This document shows, piece after piece, positions 1 through 10,130 of a stretch of 43,444 nucleotides of DNA. The stretch covers positions 1 through 43,444 of the forward strand of contig JAGOSC010000018.1 of NCBI GenBank assembly GCA_018062515.1, in the 5' to 3' direction. Position numbers and translations under genes: made by a program. The stretch is from Candidatus Omnitrophota bacterium (GTDB lineage: Bacteria > Omnitrophota > Gorgyraeia > Zapsychrales > Zapsychraceae). A model generated the notes under the pieces. It was not told the origin of the DNA and made no database searches. It worked only from the letters and a program-made list of their open reading frames with translations. Numbering within the stretch: position 1 is the stretch's first letter; every line of letters starts with the position of its first letter.

Positions 1-18
1 ATTGTACCGAGGTATAAC
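1..18. promoter_or_regulatory. Palindromic operator copy 1 (ATTGTACCGAGGTATAAC)
   Basis: This 18-bp imperfect palindrome is one of five related copies in the window (see 443, 10700, 13244, 17685). It lies beyond the 3' end of the DUF2934 gene, so it would serve a minus-strand gene to the left of the window. The core TACC-N2-GGTA is intact. The role as an operator is inferred from recurrence and position. Confidence 0.55.
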
Positions 19-41
19 TGAAGATTAACCATTTGGTACCA

Positions 42-299
42 TTATTTTTGCGTGTTTGGATTACCTTCGCTGATAAAGCTAGAGACGAGCGTATCGCTTT
101 TACTTAAAATTCGCTCGGCTTCCAGCCAATTATCCAAGGCCGTTCCGCCCTTTTCGCAATAAAGGTCATAAGCGCGCAACTGTACGGAACGTTCATCCAA
201 CAATCCTTTTATTTGGGTATCTTCTGACTTAATGTGCGCGGTATTAGAAATTTTGTTAGTGATTGCTTCGGTCTTGCTTTGGGTATTATTTTTCAGCAT
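42..299 (-). CDS. DUF2934 family protein
   Basis: This is an 85-aa soluble protein. Residues about 38-68 (RSVQLRAYDLYCEKGGTALDNW and the following LEAER) match the DUF2934 pattern: an R-A-Y-x-L-Y/W helix, a glycine-rich turn, then a W-L-x-A-E helix. The N-terminal third is polar and probably disordered. The ATG at 299 has an AAAGGAAA ribosome site. The family has no established biochemistry; its members recur in stress-type gene islands with CsbD and ferritin genes, as here. A copy of the 18-bp palindrome sits about 145 bp upstream (443-460), so it is probably transcribed alone under that element. Family assignment is fairly secure; function is unknown. Confidence 0.75.
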   Translation of the reverse strand: MLKNNTQSKTEAITNKISNTAHIKSEDTQIKGLLDERSVQLRAYDLYCEKGGTALDNWLEAERILSKSDTLVSSFISEGNPNTQK

Positions 300-442
300 T
301 TTATTTCCTTTTTTTTATTCGTTCTCTGAAGAGTTCTCACGCGCTGGGTTTCGGGTCGAAGCGGGCGCAGATATTTTTTATAATCTTTGAAAGTTAAAAA
401 AACCTTATGAAGGTATTTTGGCGGGATGATGCAAAATAATCA

Positions 443-460
443 ATTGTACCGAGGTATCGC
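443..460. promoter_or_regulatory. Palindromic operator copy 2 (ATTGTACCGAGGTATCGC)
   Basis: This copy of the TACC-N2-GGTA palindrome lies about 145 bp upstream of the DUF2934 gene (minus strand). On the minus strand it is followed by ATTGATT and then a CCCGCC tract, the same order seen downstream of the copies at 10700 and 13244. The shared layout suggests one regulator and a related promoter. One half-site (GGTATCGC) is less conserved than in the other copies. Confidence 0.6.
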
Positions 461-515
461 TAAGTCGTCGCTGTCACCCAATGAATAAAAAAATTTTCAC
501 ATTAAGATAATTTTT

Positions 516-947
516 TTATGGCTGCTTTTCTTCGTCAATGATTTTGCTGACATCGGGGGTGTGCGTATCAAGCTTACCGTTTTGCAAATCTTCCTTAATC
601 TTCACAGCCAGTAAGCCGTATTTTTTCTGAATCTTAGCCAAATCCTCGTCGGTGAGCTTTTCAATGTCAATCATTTCGTTATGGGCGCCTTGGGTGGCAC
701 GGATGATTTCATCGAGTTTGAGTTGAATCGCGATGGTATGGCGTTTTTCGCTATTTTGAATGACAAAAAGCATAATGATGGAGATAACAGCGGCGAGCGT
801 TCCAATCATCAGATGCCAATGTAAATCAAAATGAAGTGGAATTCCCGCTATAGCCCAAACTAAAACAAGCAGGCATGCCGAGGATCCGGCCCAGGCTTCG
901 GCCGTTTTTTCGGAAATCCACTTCGCTATTTTTGAGAAAAATTCCAT
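516..947 (-). CDS. Low-affinity iron permease-like membrane protein
   Basis: This 143-aa protein matches the low-affinity iron permease (Fet4-like, PF04120) family. It has an N-terminal amphipathic segment and two membrane helices (about residues 22-40 and 46-64). A cytoplasmic tail follows with the typical run beginning LDEIIRATQGAHN and then IDIEKLTDEDL. Transport has not been shown for short bacterial members, so iron transport is only a family-based guess. The start codon lies 3 bp after the glucan synthase stop, and the ribosome site (AAGGAA) lies within the end of that gene. The pair is therefore one operon and probably translationally coupled. Iron handling would fit the ferritin genes nearby. 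Confidence 0.75.
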   Translation of the reverse strand: MEFFSKIAKWISEKTAEAWAGSSACLLVLVWAIAGIPLHFDLHWHLMIGTLAAVISIIMLFVIQNSEKRHTIAIQLKLDEIIRATQGAHNEMIDIEKLTDEDLAKIQKKYGLLAVKIKEDLQNGKLDTHTPDVSKIIDEEKQP

Positions 948-950
948 GTA

Positions 951-3900
951 TTATTCCTTTTTGATAGGTATGTGTACTTCTACGTGATGTTCTTGATGAT
1001 CATCAATGAGCAGAATTTCCATATTTGATTGCTTAATATTATCTACAGTTATAATTTTCTGCTGATTACCAGCCGACAATTGGACAACATGAATATGATA
1101 AACGGTTTCCCGATAACGATAATGTATTTTGAATTCTTTCCATTCTTTAGGAAAACATGGCTCGACGTACAATTTATTCACCTCAAGCCTTAATCCCAAA
1201 AGTGATTCCAAAATTAACCGATACATCCAACCCGCTGAGCCTGTGTACCAAGTCCATCCGCCACGACCAACATGAGGTGAAACGGCGTAAACATCTGCCG
1301 CGATGACATACGGTTCTACTTTATAAGTATTCATATCCTTTAATGATTTTGCATGATTGATTGGATTGATCATATGGAAAAGTTCCCATGCGTACTGACT
1401 ATCACCTAATTGAGCAAAGGCCATGGCCGCCCATATCGCCGCATGAGTATATTGTCCACCATTTTCCCTCACGCCGGGCACATAACCTTTAATGTAGCCT
1501 GGATTTAAATCGGATTTATCAAACGGCGGGTCAAAAAGTTGAATGATTTGACTATCTCGGCGGACAAGACGCTGATTAAGAGCTTGCATGGCCATGCGCA
1601 TTCGTTTCGGATCACCCGCATTAGAAAGCACCGACCAGCTTTGAGCAATAGAATCAATTTGGCATTCTGTATTGCTCGCCGATCCTAGCACTGATCCATC
1701 ATCAAAATACGCCCTTCGGTACCACTCTCCATCCCAACCGTTCTTTTCAATATTCTGACTCAATATATTCGCTTGGGTTTGGCACACCTTAACGAAAACC
1801 GCATCACCACGCTGTTCAGCAACCTTCATAAACTGCATAAGCACTTCATATAAGAAAAATCCTAACCAAACACTTTCACCTTTACCATGTTGACCGACGA
1901 GGTTCATTCCATCATTCCAATCACAAGAACCGATCAAAGGTAAACCATGAACCCCAAAACTAAAACCTCTCATAATAGCTCGCTGACAATGTTCATACAA
2001 AGTCCCCCGTTCCGACGATTGACTAGGCAAGTCATAATAAGAATCTTCATCCGCATTCACCGCCCGTCCACGGATATAAGGAGTCACCTCATCCAGTACA
2101 CCTGTATCACCAACACGAAGAACATAATGACAGGTCGCCAAAGCTAACCAAAGATAATCATCTGAACAATGTGTGCGCACCCCGCGTCCCACCGGCGGAT
2201 GCCACCAGTGCTGAACATCTCCTTCTTGAAATTGATGCGCCGCGCATAAGAGTAAATGTTCTCGTGCGAGACGAGGTTCACTGTGAATAAGCGCCATCAC
2301 ATCCTGTAATTGATCACGATAACCGAATGCGCCGCCCGATTGATAATAACCACTGCGCGCCCAAAGTCGACAAGCCAGTGTTTGATAAAGTAACCAACCA
2401 TTAGCCATTAAGTTGAGTGATTCGTCGGGTGTTTCCACCTGCACCGCACCCAGTGTTTTCGTCCAATATTCAGATACAAATTTCAAAGCGTCGCGTGCTC
2501 CCGCCGCTCCGCAAAAACGTTGAATTAAAAGACGAACATCGTCAATGTTTTTCCCAGCACCCAATGTAAAAACAATTTCCCGCTCTTCTTCATTATTTAA
2601 AGTAAATGGAACTTGAATGGCCGCGCAAGGATCTAACGCTGCTCCTACTTTGCCAGAAAGATGAGTGCGTTCTAGCGCAGCTGGACTTCGCAGTGTACCA
2701 TTGCGTCCGATAAATTCCGCGCGATCACCGCTCACCATCCTAAAAGGATCATCGACACTAAAAAAGGCCATAGTTCCGGCAAATTCTGTATTATAAAAAT
2801 TACGAGCGTAAAGCGCTCCGTTTGAAGAATCTATTTCTGTGTTTACATGCATGGAGGTCTTTGACCGTAAATCTCCAAGAACCCACTCAATATAACCCGT
2901 CGCTGAAAGCCGACGAGTACGGCCGGATTTATTACGTATTTTAAGAACAGACAACTTTACCGACGCATCCGTCGCAACATAAACCTTCAATTCCGAATGA
3001 AGCCCGCCTTCATTATGTTCAAATACGCTATATCCGAATCCATGTCGAATGGTGTAGGGTTGTTCCGACCGACGTGGTAAAGGAGTTGGCGACCACACAT
3101 GTCCCGTCTCTTCATCCCGTAAATAAAAAGCCTCGCCCGTAAAATCATTGACGGGATCATTATTCCATGGTGTCAAACGGTATTCATGGGCATTTTCATT
3201 CCAAGTGTATGCAAGTCCATTTTCTGAAACGACAGTTCCGAAATGCGGATTGGCTAAAACATTCACCCAAGGTAAAGGTGTCACTTGTCCCGAGGAAAGT
3301 TTAATGACATATTCACGTCCGTCCGCCGAGAATCCTCCGATTTCATTAAAGAAAATTAAATCTTTATCAGGTCTGTCCAAGGTCATCGCCAATTCGGAAC
3401 GCTGTGTTTTAACGGGATTCATACGAACCACTGGAACATCGATATTAATGGCACGATTCACTTGACGAGTTAATGTTCCCTTACGGTCTGAAATAATAAT
3501 TCGAGCAACTGATTGAAGTAAAATCCGTTCTTCCTCTGATATTTGTTCAGCTGGTCTGACAAAAATCTCTCCGGATTTTTGATCTAATTTTGTTTGGCTG
3601 GTCGCGCTGATTAATCCCATAATTTGTTCTTGAAGTAATTGCTGATAACCAGAAAGTGCTTCGTTCCAAATCAATAGATCGACGGCCAAACCTTTTAATC
3701 GCCAATAGGTATGCGCCTGCACCACCTGGCGAACCAATTCGATATTTGCTGGGTCTCCGATTTGAAGAATGATAATCGGCAGATCACCGGAAATAGCGTA
3801 CCCCCATAAGCCGCTCTGTCCTCGACGATTTTGTATAAGAACATTCGGATCTGCGCGAAGCGAAGAATGCGGATAAATAATGGAATTAGCCAGATGCCCG

Positions 3901-6900
3901 TATAATTGCGCATCTGTCTCGGTGGCATTGATCTGCCGTAAAACGACCTGACTATGTGTCCACGACAACTCAAATACTCGATCCGCTATCCGACGATCTT
4001 GATATTTATCGACGAGCGTTAAAGCTTTATCACGCGATTCCGCAATGCCCGAAACCATATCAATCGTGACTGTTTGTTCTGGTTCAAGCACCATTTGACT
4101 ACGAATAACGGCGACGGGATCTAGTACCGAACCCTGACTACCGGAAAGAATTTTTGAGCGGCCCATTGCCTGCGGTTTAGAAATATTATGGCCGCGTCCG
4201 ATAAACTGCATACGATCAGTTTCATAAGAAATATTTTGAACCTCCGCTCCATGCACCGCCATCAAATTAAACATCCAAGGTATATGCTCGTCGACAGAAC
4301 GTGGGCGTCGAGAACAAAAGATGGCTTGCTGACGAGTAATAATTTCTGTTTGAACAAAAAGATTACTAAACATAGGATGCAATGCATCCGCTGCCTGAGG
4401 GGCCAATACTATTTCCGCATAACTCGTTACATCAATCGTGCGTTTTACTCGTGAACGATTCGTAATGCGCACGCGACGTAATTCGATATCATCCTCCGGT
4501 GAAACAACAATCTCCGTATACGTGTCTAAATCATAATCACGTCGTCGGAATTCCGCGCGTCCTTCTGAAAAAATCGCTTCATAATTTTCTGGTTTCTGAA
4601 GTGTCGGCTGATAAGTCGTTGACCAGTACTTACCGCTTGTCATGTCACGAATATAACAAAATATTCCCCAATTATCGCAAGTCGTGTCTTCCCGCCAACG
4701 TGTGACCGCCAAACCTTTCCACCGGCTGTAACCTCCGCCGGAATTAGTGATCATTACGTGATATCGGCCATTCGATAATAATTGAACCTCCGGTACGGCT
4801 GTATTTGGACTATTAAGAACACGAATCGGTGTTTGTATTTCCGTCGAAAGTGTGCGGACATTAGAAAGTTCATTGACATGAACATATAATGGAATACTCT
4901 TTGGAATTCTTTCTTGAAGCAATAACATCGTGGCTTGAAAAAGCGGATCCAAGTTGAATCGTTTTTGCATGGGGCGATCTAATAATAAATAAGCTAAAGA
5001 TAAAAGACTCATGCCTTGATGATGAGCCAGATATGAACGCAGGATCGTACTTGATTTTCCCCGCCTTTGACGTGACGGCGTATGATCAACCGCCTCATAT
5101 AATCCGTATTTCCCCATGACGCCTTCACTCTCGTGCCTTTGCAAATTGGCACAGGCCTCCTCAGGAGCGACCATCAAGGCTAAAGCACAAGCATAGGGGG
5201 CAATCACTAAATCTTCAGCTAAGCCGCGTTTAAATCCTAATCCAGGTACACCAAAGGCGCGATATTGATAATTAAGGCTGGCGTCGACGGTATTATAACC
5301 CGATTCTGAAACACCCCAGGCAACTCCGTGTTGTTTTCCATATTCAATTTGTCTTTCAACCACGGCTTGATAAGTTTGATCCAGCAATGTATTTTCATAA
5401 GTCGGCATAACAAGCAGCGGCATCAAGTATTCAAACATTGAACCGCTCCATGATAAAAGCATCGGCTTTCTATCAATCGTCGTCAGCAAACGCCCGAGAG
5501 TAAACCAGCTTTCTTGAGGTAATTGCCCTTGAGCAATGGCGGTGAAATAACATAAACGCGCCTCCGACGCCAAAAGATCATAAAAGCCTGAGTCTAATTT
5601 ACGTTCTTGGATGTGATAACCGATCGATAACAAATGGCGTGTAGAATCATAAAGAAAGTCATATTCCGCCTGAGCAAAATCATTCGATTGCTGCGCCAGA
5701 CGATCAATATCAGCCATACGCTGCTGAGCACGGATACCGACTTCGCCGTCCATCTTGGCTAGTTCACGCAAAGTTGGTATGCCTGTAATATTAGAAAGAT
5801 TTTGGGGAATAAAAAATTCTAAATCATTAAGAGCTTCTCGGCATTGAAGAATAAAAGCCTGGGCCCACTCTGTTGTTTCTACCGAAACAAAAGAATGTTT
5901 ACTGATAAGTTCTTCAGCGTAATGAAGCAACTGCTTGAGAAATTTTTGTGTTTGTTCAAGGCTCTGCGGTCTTAATGAACAAGCCTCATCAAGCTCTTTT
6001 TTTATCGGATCGATCAGCACCAAATTGGTATCTTTAATTGACTCTAATAAAACAGCGAATGTATCGTTCAAGCCTTCGAATAATCGTGATCCCACAATTG
6101 CATCGTCGCTGATAGCTAACAAGCCCGTCCGTAAAGTCAAAAGATGACCAGCCAGATTACCGCTATCAACCGTTGATATATAGCTAGGAAGAAGCGGTTG
6201 TAAAGACTGTGTATCATACCAATTATAAAAATGTCCACGATATCGTTTCAAACGTCCCATCGTATTAAAAGTATTCTGAGTACGCTCGATCAATGATCGA
6301 GAGTTAATGTAACCAAAATCGTAGGCTGATAAATTTGATAAAAGCGCTAAGCCGATGTTAGTAGGTGAAGTGCGATGCGCAATTTTGAAACCGCGATTTT
6401 CCTGATAGTTATCAGGCGGCAGCCAATTGTCGTCAGAGCCGACAAAATTTTCAAAAAAGCCCCACGTCCGACGGGAAAGTTTTCGAAGAAAAAGAAATTG
6501 ATGCGCATCCAGTTTAACTTTGCGTTGAGTCAATGGACGGCTCACCCACCAGGCAATGGCCGGTGAAACAAACCATAACAATAAAATTGGTCCAGCCGCC
6601 GTTAATGCCCATGGTTTTGTTATCATCAATACAATAAACATCAGCAGGGCAATGATCGGGCCGATACACATAGAACGGAATGAACTTATCAAATCCGTCG
6701 AAGTCTTATCGGTGGATATACTCCATTCTAAAAGCCGCTTACGGGTGATAAACATTCGTCCCAACGTACGTATAATCGCGTCCACATTGAAATAGGCTTC
6801 ATACGGAAGACAAACCAATGTAAAGGCGCCTTGAGCAAAACGCCAAGCCGTTGCATGAATAACCGTCTTTAAATGCTGTCCCCATAAAACCTCTTTTGAT

Positions 6901-9533
6901 TTATGAAGCACATCAAAAATAGAGCAGATTACGGCCGGAAGAAAAATAATCCCAATGACGATTGACGTCAAAAATTTAGGCAATGAAAAGATTGTCCAGC
7001 CCAACAATAAAATAAGCATTAATGCCGCGGGAACGAGACTGCGTCGTAAATTATCAAAAATCTTCCATTGAGATAATAAAGATAAAGTATTCTTCTGATA
7101 CCGCCCGTCGGACGCTGGAACGTTTGACCACAGCCATCCCAACAATTGCCAATCTCCACGGATCCATCGGTGCCTACGTTTAACATCCGCGCTATAACGA
7201 GAAGGATGTTCTTCATATAACTCCACATCACTTATTAGACCTGAACGGGCATAACATCCTTCCCAAAGATCATGACTAAGAATCTTGCCTTCAGGAAAAC
7301 GTCCTTTGAGGGCCCGCTCAAATATGTCTAAATCATAAATACCCTTACCAATAAATGATCCTTCCTCAAATACATCCTGATACACGTCGGAAACAGTGCG
7401 CGTATAGGGATCTATCCCTGATTCACCTCCATATAAACGCGCATAGTAAGAACTATTCGCTACCGGTAAACTCATGCTTACCCGCGGCTGAAGAATCCCA
7501 TACCCTTCACAAACACATTGTTTATTTTCATCATAACGGGCTTGGTTCAGCGGATGCGCCATAGTTTCAATCAGCTGTCGGGCAGAATCACGGGGAAATT
7601 TTGTATCTGTATCTAGTGTGATGATATATTTTACATTCTGTAAAACATCGATTCTTCCGACGATAACTGAAAAATTATCGATAGGCCCTCCCCTTAAAAG
7701 CCAATTTAAATCGGCTAATTTTCCCCGTTTACGTTCATAGCCCATCCATATTTCTTCCTTAGAATTCCAACGCCGCGGGCGATGAAAAAGATAAAAAATG
7801 TCATATTTACCGTTTGTATATTTTGTATTAAGCTCTTCAATCTTTTCTTCGACGAGCTTTAACAATGCCGAATCCTCAGGCAATGTTTCCTCATCAGCAT
7901 CTGAAAAGTCAGTCAATAAACCAAAATGTAAATGTTCTTCACGATTCGCTAAAAATCTCACCTCTAAAGCTTCGATCAAACTTTCTATATTTTGTGAACT
8001 AGTGATCATGGTGGGAACAACCGTTAAGGTGCGAAATTCCGACGGAATTCCTTTTGAAAAATCCATGCGCGGCAGCAGATGCGGCGTGGAGATCAACATG
8101 GCTAGAGAGTTAATTATTTCTAAAGCCAATTGGCTAAAGGACGTCATTAACAAAATACTAAAAATAATAATTCCCCAATAAGGGATATCATAAATATTCG
8201 GCTCAGATAATAAAACCCAGGTGAAGAGAAATGTGATTAAAGCTATGCCTCCCAGATACAATACCAATGAAAAACGTTTAGCTATTTTAGATAAGATATC
8301 AACGGAAGAAAAATGTGTGCGCGCATTTTTTTCAAGTTGTGGGCGTCCTTTGTCAATTAAATAGAATCCAACATGAGCGGCGCGATCCTTAGCACCTTTT
8401 TCTTCAGAAGCATCACCCGCTAATTTAATAGCTTTTTGCGCCACCTCACCTTCGGAGAGTTCACTGTGTTTGGCGAAATGTTCAATAACGTGGCGATAAC
8501 GATCCCTGGTCGCAAAATCCATTTGCCGATAATATCCGCTAGGATCTTGACGCAAAGTTTCTTCAACAATACTCATCGACTCAACAAATTTCCGCCAATC
8601 CACAGCTCCCAGTAAACGCAGACTGCCGATACTATTACTGATCGAAACCTGATTAGATGCCTGATGTTGATTTCCCTCTTGAACCAAATGTTCGATCGTT
8701 AAATCGGCTTCAGAAAGCCATTGCCTAATCCAGCTGAGCGGCAAGGCCAAGGCAGAACTTTGCCCTTGCAGGCGGCGAGTGAGTTCAGCGACAAACGCGC
8801 TCGACATAGGCGGATTTGACCGCGCCATATCAGCGACGATTAAGATTAAACTTTTCGGATCTTTTTCTACGATCATCGTCATTTGGTCCGCCCAAAAATT
8901 AGCTAAATCCTGATCGGTTCTGACAGCGCCAATTCGGGTTGCTACCCGACGAAGATTTTCAATGAGGGCAAAACGTAACATAATGGGAATGGCCCATAGT
9001 TCTCCCAAATTTAACGGCGTAACTTTTTGATAAGCCACCATAAAACTGCTGAGGGTTTCATGATCCACCCGGCCATCGCCATGAGCAATCATTTCTAAAG
9101 CAATGTCATAGACCCGTGGAAGGCCGGCGGATGGACCACTGATTAAAAGAGGTAATTCACGATGATAACTTTTGGGCAAATGCTTCTTTGCCGTCCGCGT
9201 CTGTTCTTCTATCAAATAAAAATTATCGAGCAGCCATTCCCCCGCCGGTGTGATCAAACGTTTGGCCTTGACCGCGGCGATTAATGATGCCTGCGTTTCA
9301 ATCAAAACATTTTCATTCTCTTTTAATCGAATTAAGAGTGATTGGGAAGCACGTTTCTTCGTTAATTTATGGGAACTGGCAAGAGTCTTACCATGTTGTT
9401 TCATTTGATCGATACTGAACAATTCTGAGCGTAAGGGTAATTCGAGGGTATGCTTTTTGCCTAAATGTTTTCCGCGCGAGCGAACACTCCAACGCTGAAT
9501 AAACCAAGATATTTTTTTAATCATTTCTTTCAC
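951..9533 (-). CDS. Cyclic beta-1,2-glucan synthase-like protein (NdvB/Cgs family)
   Basis: This giant membrane enzyme of about 2,860 aa fits cyclic beta-1,2-glucan synthases, which use UDP-glucose to build and cyclise periplasmic glucans. In order I see: an N-terminal cytosolic domain (about 1-410); membrane helices near 430-490; a GT84 glycosyltransferase domain with DTDTKF near 640 and a QxxRW-like RRHRWIRGDW near 790; further membrane helices to about 1040; a glycoamylase-like domain (NFVGSDDNWLPPDN, then SESGYNTVDASLNYQY); two GH94 beta-sandwich regions; and a C-terminal GH94 barrel whose CDWNDGMN motif (near 2540) carries the presumed catalytic Asp. A GTG start at 9533 is chosen because GGAG lies 7 bp upstream; an upstream in-frame GTG at 9569 lacks such a site. 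Length matches the family. It heads an operon with the iron permease-like gene. Cyclisation and branching are not testable from sequence alone. Confidence 0.92.
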   Translation of the reverse strand: MKEMIKKISWFIQRWSVRSRGKHLGKKHTLELPLRSELFSIDQMKQHGKTLASSHKLTKKRASQSLLIRLKENENVLIETQASLIAAVKAKRLITPAGEWLLDNFYLIEEQTRTAKKHLPKSYHRELPLLISGPSAGLPRVYDIALEMIAHGDGRVDHETLSSFMVAYQKVTPLNLGELWAIPIMLRFALIENLRRVATRIGAVRTDQDLANFWADQMTMIVEKDPKSLILIVADMARSNPPMSSAFVAELTRRLQGQSSALALPLSWIRQWLSEADLTIEHLVQEGNQHQASNQVSISNSIGSLRLLGAVDWRKFVESMSIVEETLRQDPSGYYRQMDFATRDRYRHVIEHFAKHSELSEGEVAQKAIKLAGDASEEKGAKDRAAHVGFYLIDKGRPQLEKNARTHFSSVDILSKIAKRFSLVLYLGGIALITFLFTWVLLSEPNIYDIPYWGIIIFSILLMTSFSQLALEIINSLAMLISTPHLLPRMDFSKGIPSEFRTLTVVPTMITSSQNIESLIEALEVRFLANREEHLHFGLLTDFSDADEETLPEDSALLKLVEEKIEELNTKYTNGKYDIFYLFHRPRRWNSKEEIWMGYERKRGKLADLNWLLRGGPIDNFSVIVGRIDVLQNVKYIITLDTDTKFPRDSARQLIETMAHPLNQARYDENKQCVCEGYGILQPRVSMSLPVANSSYYARLYGGESGIDPYTRTVSDVYQDVFEEGSFIGKGIYDLDIFERALKGRFPEGKILSHDLWEGCYARSGLISDVELYEEHPSRYSADVKRRHRWIRGDWQLLGWLWSNVPASDGRYQKNTLSLLSQWKIFDNLRRSLVPAALMLILLLGWTIFSLPKFLTSIVIGIIFLPAVICSIFDVLHKSKEVLWGQHLKTVIHATAWRFAQGAFTLVCLPYEAYFNVDAIIRTLGRMFITRKRLLEWSISTDKTSTDLISSFRSMCIGPIIALLMFIVLMITKPWALTAAGPILLLWFVSPAIAWWVSRPLTQRKVKLDAHQFLFLRKLSRRTWGFFENFVGSDDNWLPPDNYQENRGFKIAHRTSPTNIGLALLSNLSAYDFGYINSRSLIERTQNTFNTMGRLKRYRGHFYNWYDTQSLQPLLPSYISTVDSGNLAGHLLTLRTGLLAISDDAIVGSRLFEGLNDTFAVLLESIKDTNLVLIDPIKKELDEACSLRPQSLEQTQKFLKQLLHYAEELISKHSFVSVETTEWAQAFILQCREALNDLEFFIPQNLSNITGIPTLRELAKMDGEVGIRAQQRMADIDRLAQQSNDFAQAEYDFLYDSTRHLLSIGYHIQERKLDSGFYDLLASEARLCYFTAIAQGQLPQESWFTLGRLLTTIDRKPMLLSWSGSMFEYLMPLLVMPTYENTLLDQTYQAVVERQIEYGKQHGVAWGVSESGYNTVDASLNYQYRAFGVPGLGFKRGLAEDLVIAPYACALALMVAPEEACANLQRHESEGVMGKYGLYEAVDHTPSRQRRGKSSTILRSYLAHHQGMSLLSLAYLLLDRPMQKRFNLDPLFQATMLLLQERIPKSIPLYVHVNELSNVRTLSTEIQTPIRVLNSPNTAVPEVQLLSNGRYHVMITNSGGGYSRWKGLAVTRWREDTTCDNWGIFCYIRDMTSGKYWSTTYQPTLQKPENYEAIFSEGRAEFRRRDYDLDTYTEIVVSPEDDIELRRVRITNRSRVKRTIDVTSYAEIVLAPQAADALHPMFSNLFVQTEIITRQQAIFCSRRPRSVDEHIPWMFNLMAVHGAEVQNISYETDRMQFIGRGHNISKPQAMGRSKILSGSQGSVLDPVAVIRSQMVLEPEQTVTIDMVSGIAESRDKALTLVDKYQDRRIADRVFELSWTHSQVVLRQINATETDAQLYGHLANSIIYPHSSLRADPNVLIQNRRGQSGLWGYAISGDLPIIILQIGDPANIELVRQVVQAHTYWRLKGLAVDLLIWNEALSGYQQLLQEQIMGLISATSQTKLDQKSGEIFVRPAEQISEEERILLQSVARIIISDRKGTLTRQVNRAINIDVPVVRMNPVKTQRSELAMTLDRPDKDLIFFNEIGGFSADGREYVIKLSSGQVTPLPWVNVLANPHFGTVVSENGLAYTWNENAHEYRLTPWNNDPVNDFTGEAFYLRDEETGHVWSPTPLPRRSEQPYTIRHGFGYSVFEHNEGGLHSELKVYVATDASVKLSVLKIRNKSGRTRRLSATGYIEWVLGDLRSKTSMHVNTEIDSSNGALYARNFYNTEFAGTMAFFSVDDPFRMVSGDRAEFIGRNGTLRSPAALERTHLSGKVGAALDPCAAIQVPFTLNNEEEREIVFTLGAGKNIDDVRLLIQRFCGAAGARDALKFVSEYWTKTLGAVQVETPDESLNLMANGWLLYQTLACRLWARSGYYQSGGAFGYRDQLQDVMALIHSEPRLAREHLLLCAAHQFQEGDVQHWWHPPVGRGVRTHCSDDYLWLALATCHYVLRVGDTGVLDEVTPYIRGRAVNADEDSYYDLPSQSSERGTLYEHCQRAIMRGFSFGVHGLPLIGSCDWNDGMNLVGQHGKGESVWLGFFLYEVLMQFMKVAEQRGDAVFVKVCQTQANILSQNIEKNGWDGEWYRRAYFDDGSVLGSASNTECQIDSIAQSWSVLSNAGDPKRMRMAMQALNQRLVRRDSQIIQLFDPPFDKSDLNPGYIKGYVPGVRENGGQYTHAAIWAAMAFAQLGDSQYAWELFHMINPINHAKSLKDMNTYKVEPYVIAADVYAVSPHVGRGGWTWYTGSAGWMYRLILESLLGLRLEVNKLYVEPCFPKEWKEFKIHYRYRETVYHIHVVQLSAGNQQKIITVDNIKQSNMEILLIDDHQEHHVEVHIPIKKE

Positions 9534-9630
9534 AAAGAATCTCCGACCAATAATTAAAAGGACAGACACAATCAGGAAATTATGTCTGTCCCATTTTACT
9601 TTAAAATCATAATTTTTTAAATATCATTAC

Positions 9631-9900
9631 TTATCGAACAGTACGTTTAATAGAATCGCCCACATCACGTCCCATCTCTTTAATATCGTCACCCGCATCT
9701 TGAACCGCGGATTGAATATCTTGTCCTGTTTGTCTAAAAAAAGGACTTTCCCCCGACAGTACCCAAATAAGAAAAATAACCACCACCACCGTGAAAACAC
9801 CCGTCGGCGCATATCCCCATGAGCGGCTGTGCGGCCAGATAGGTAAGACTGCTACCAAAAAAATAATTAATAAAACTAACAGTAAAGTTTCTGTACCCAT
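9631..9900 (-). CDS. DUF3309-like small membrane protein
   Basis: This is an 89-aa protein with two membrane helices (about residues 4-22 and 34-50). The intervening PIWPHSRSWGYAPTG is the hallmark of DUF3309 proteins. Unlike the usual 50-60 aa member, it has a roughly 35-aa C-terminal amphipathic tail (GQDIQSAVQDAGDDIKEMG and onward) resembling the repeated helices of YtxH/CsbD-type stress proteins. The ATG at 9900 is preceded by an AAAGGAG site. It lies between the glucan synthase and the ferritin pair. The family has no known activity; an envelope-stress role is inferred from the neighbours only. Confidence 0.7.
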   Translation of the reverse strand: MGTETLLLVLLIIFLVAVLPIWPHSRSWGYAPTGVFTVVVVIFLIWVLSGESPFFRQTGQDIQSAVQDAGDDIKEMGRDVGDSIKRTVR

Positions 9901-9968
9901 TTATATCTCCTTTTTATATTCTACGTCGACAAGAGCGACTAAAAACTTGAATCGTTACTATTCAAAAC

Positions 9969-10130
9969 TCAATTTGTATTCGGCCAATCGTAGAATGCAA
10001 ACCCTTCTTTTTGACGATAAGCCTGATAAATTCGAGGCGGCATAAACTTGGCCTTCACGACCATTTTGGATTCAAACTTTATCGCCTTAATGGCTGTCTT
10101 CTTTTGATTAACCTTTTTACTTTTATTCAT
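9969..10130 (-). CDS. Small basic protein coupled to ferritin
   Basis: This 53-aa open frame begins at an ATG that overlaps the ferritin stop codon (ATGA), a classic coupling arrangement. It is lysine-rich at its N-terminus (MNKSKKVNQKKTAIKAIK) and has an aromatic C-terminus (PPRIYQAYRQKEGFAFYDWP). I do not recognise a family. The overlap, the uninterrupted frame and the compositional shift from basic to aromatic support a real gene rather than noise. Possible roles include a ferritin partner or a DNA-binding peptide, but nothing in the sequence decides this. Confidence 0.55.
   Translation of the reverse strand: MNKSKKVNQKKTAIKAIKFESKMVVKAKFMPPRIYQAYRQKEGFAFYDWPNTN

Noticed and set aside
1947..8181. 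Several plus-strand open frames of 60-127 codons inside the glucan synthase gene
   Set aside because: They are antisense shadows of a gene with clear domains; none has a ribosome site plus a recognisable family.
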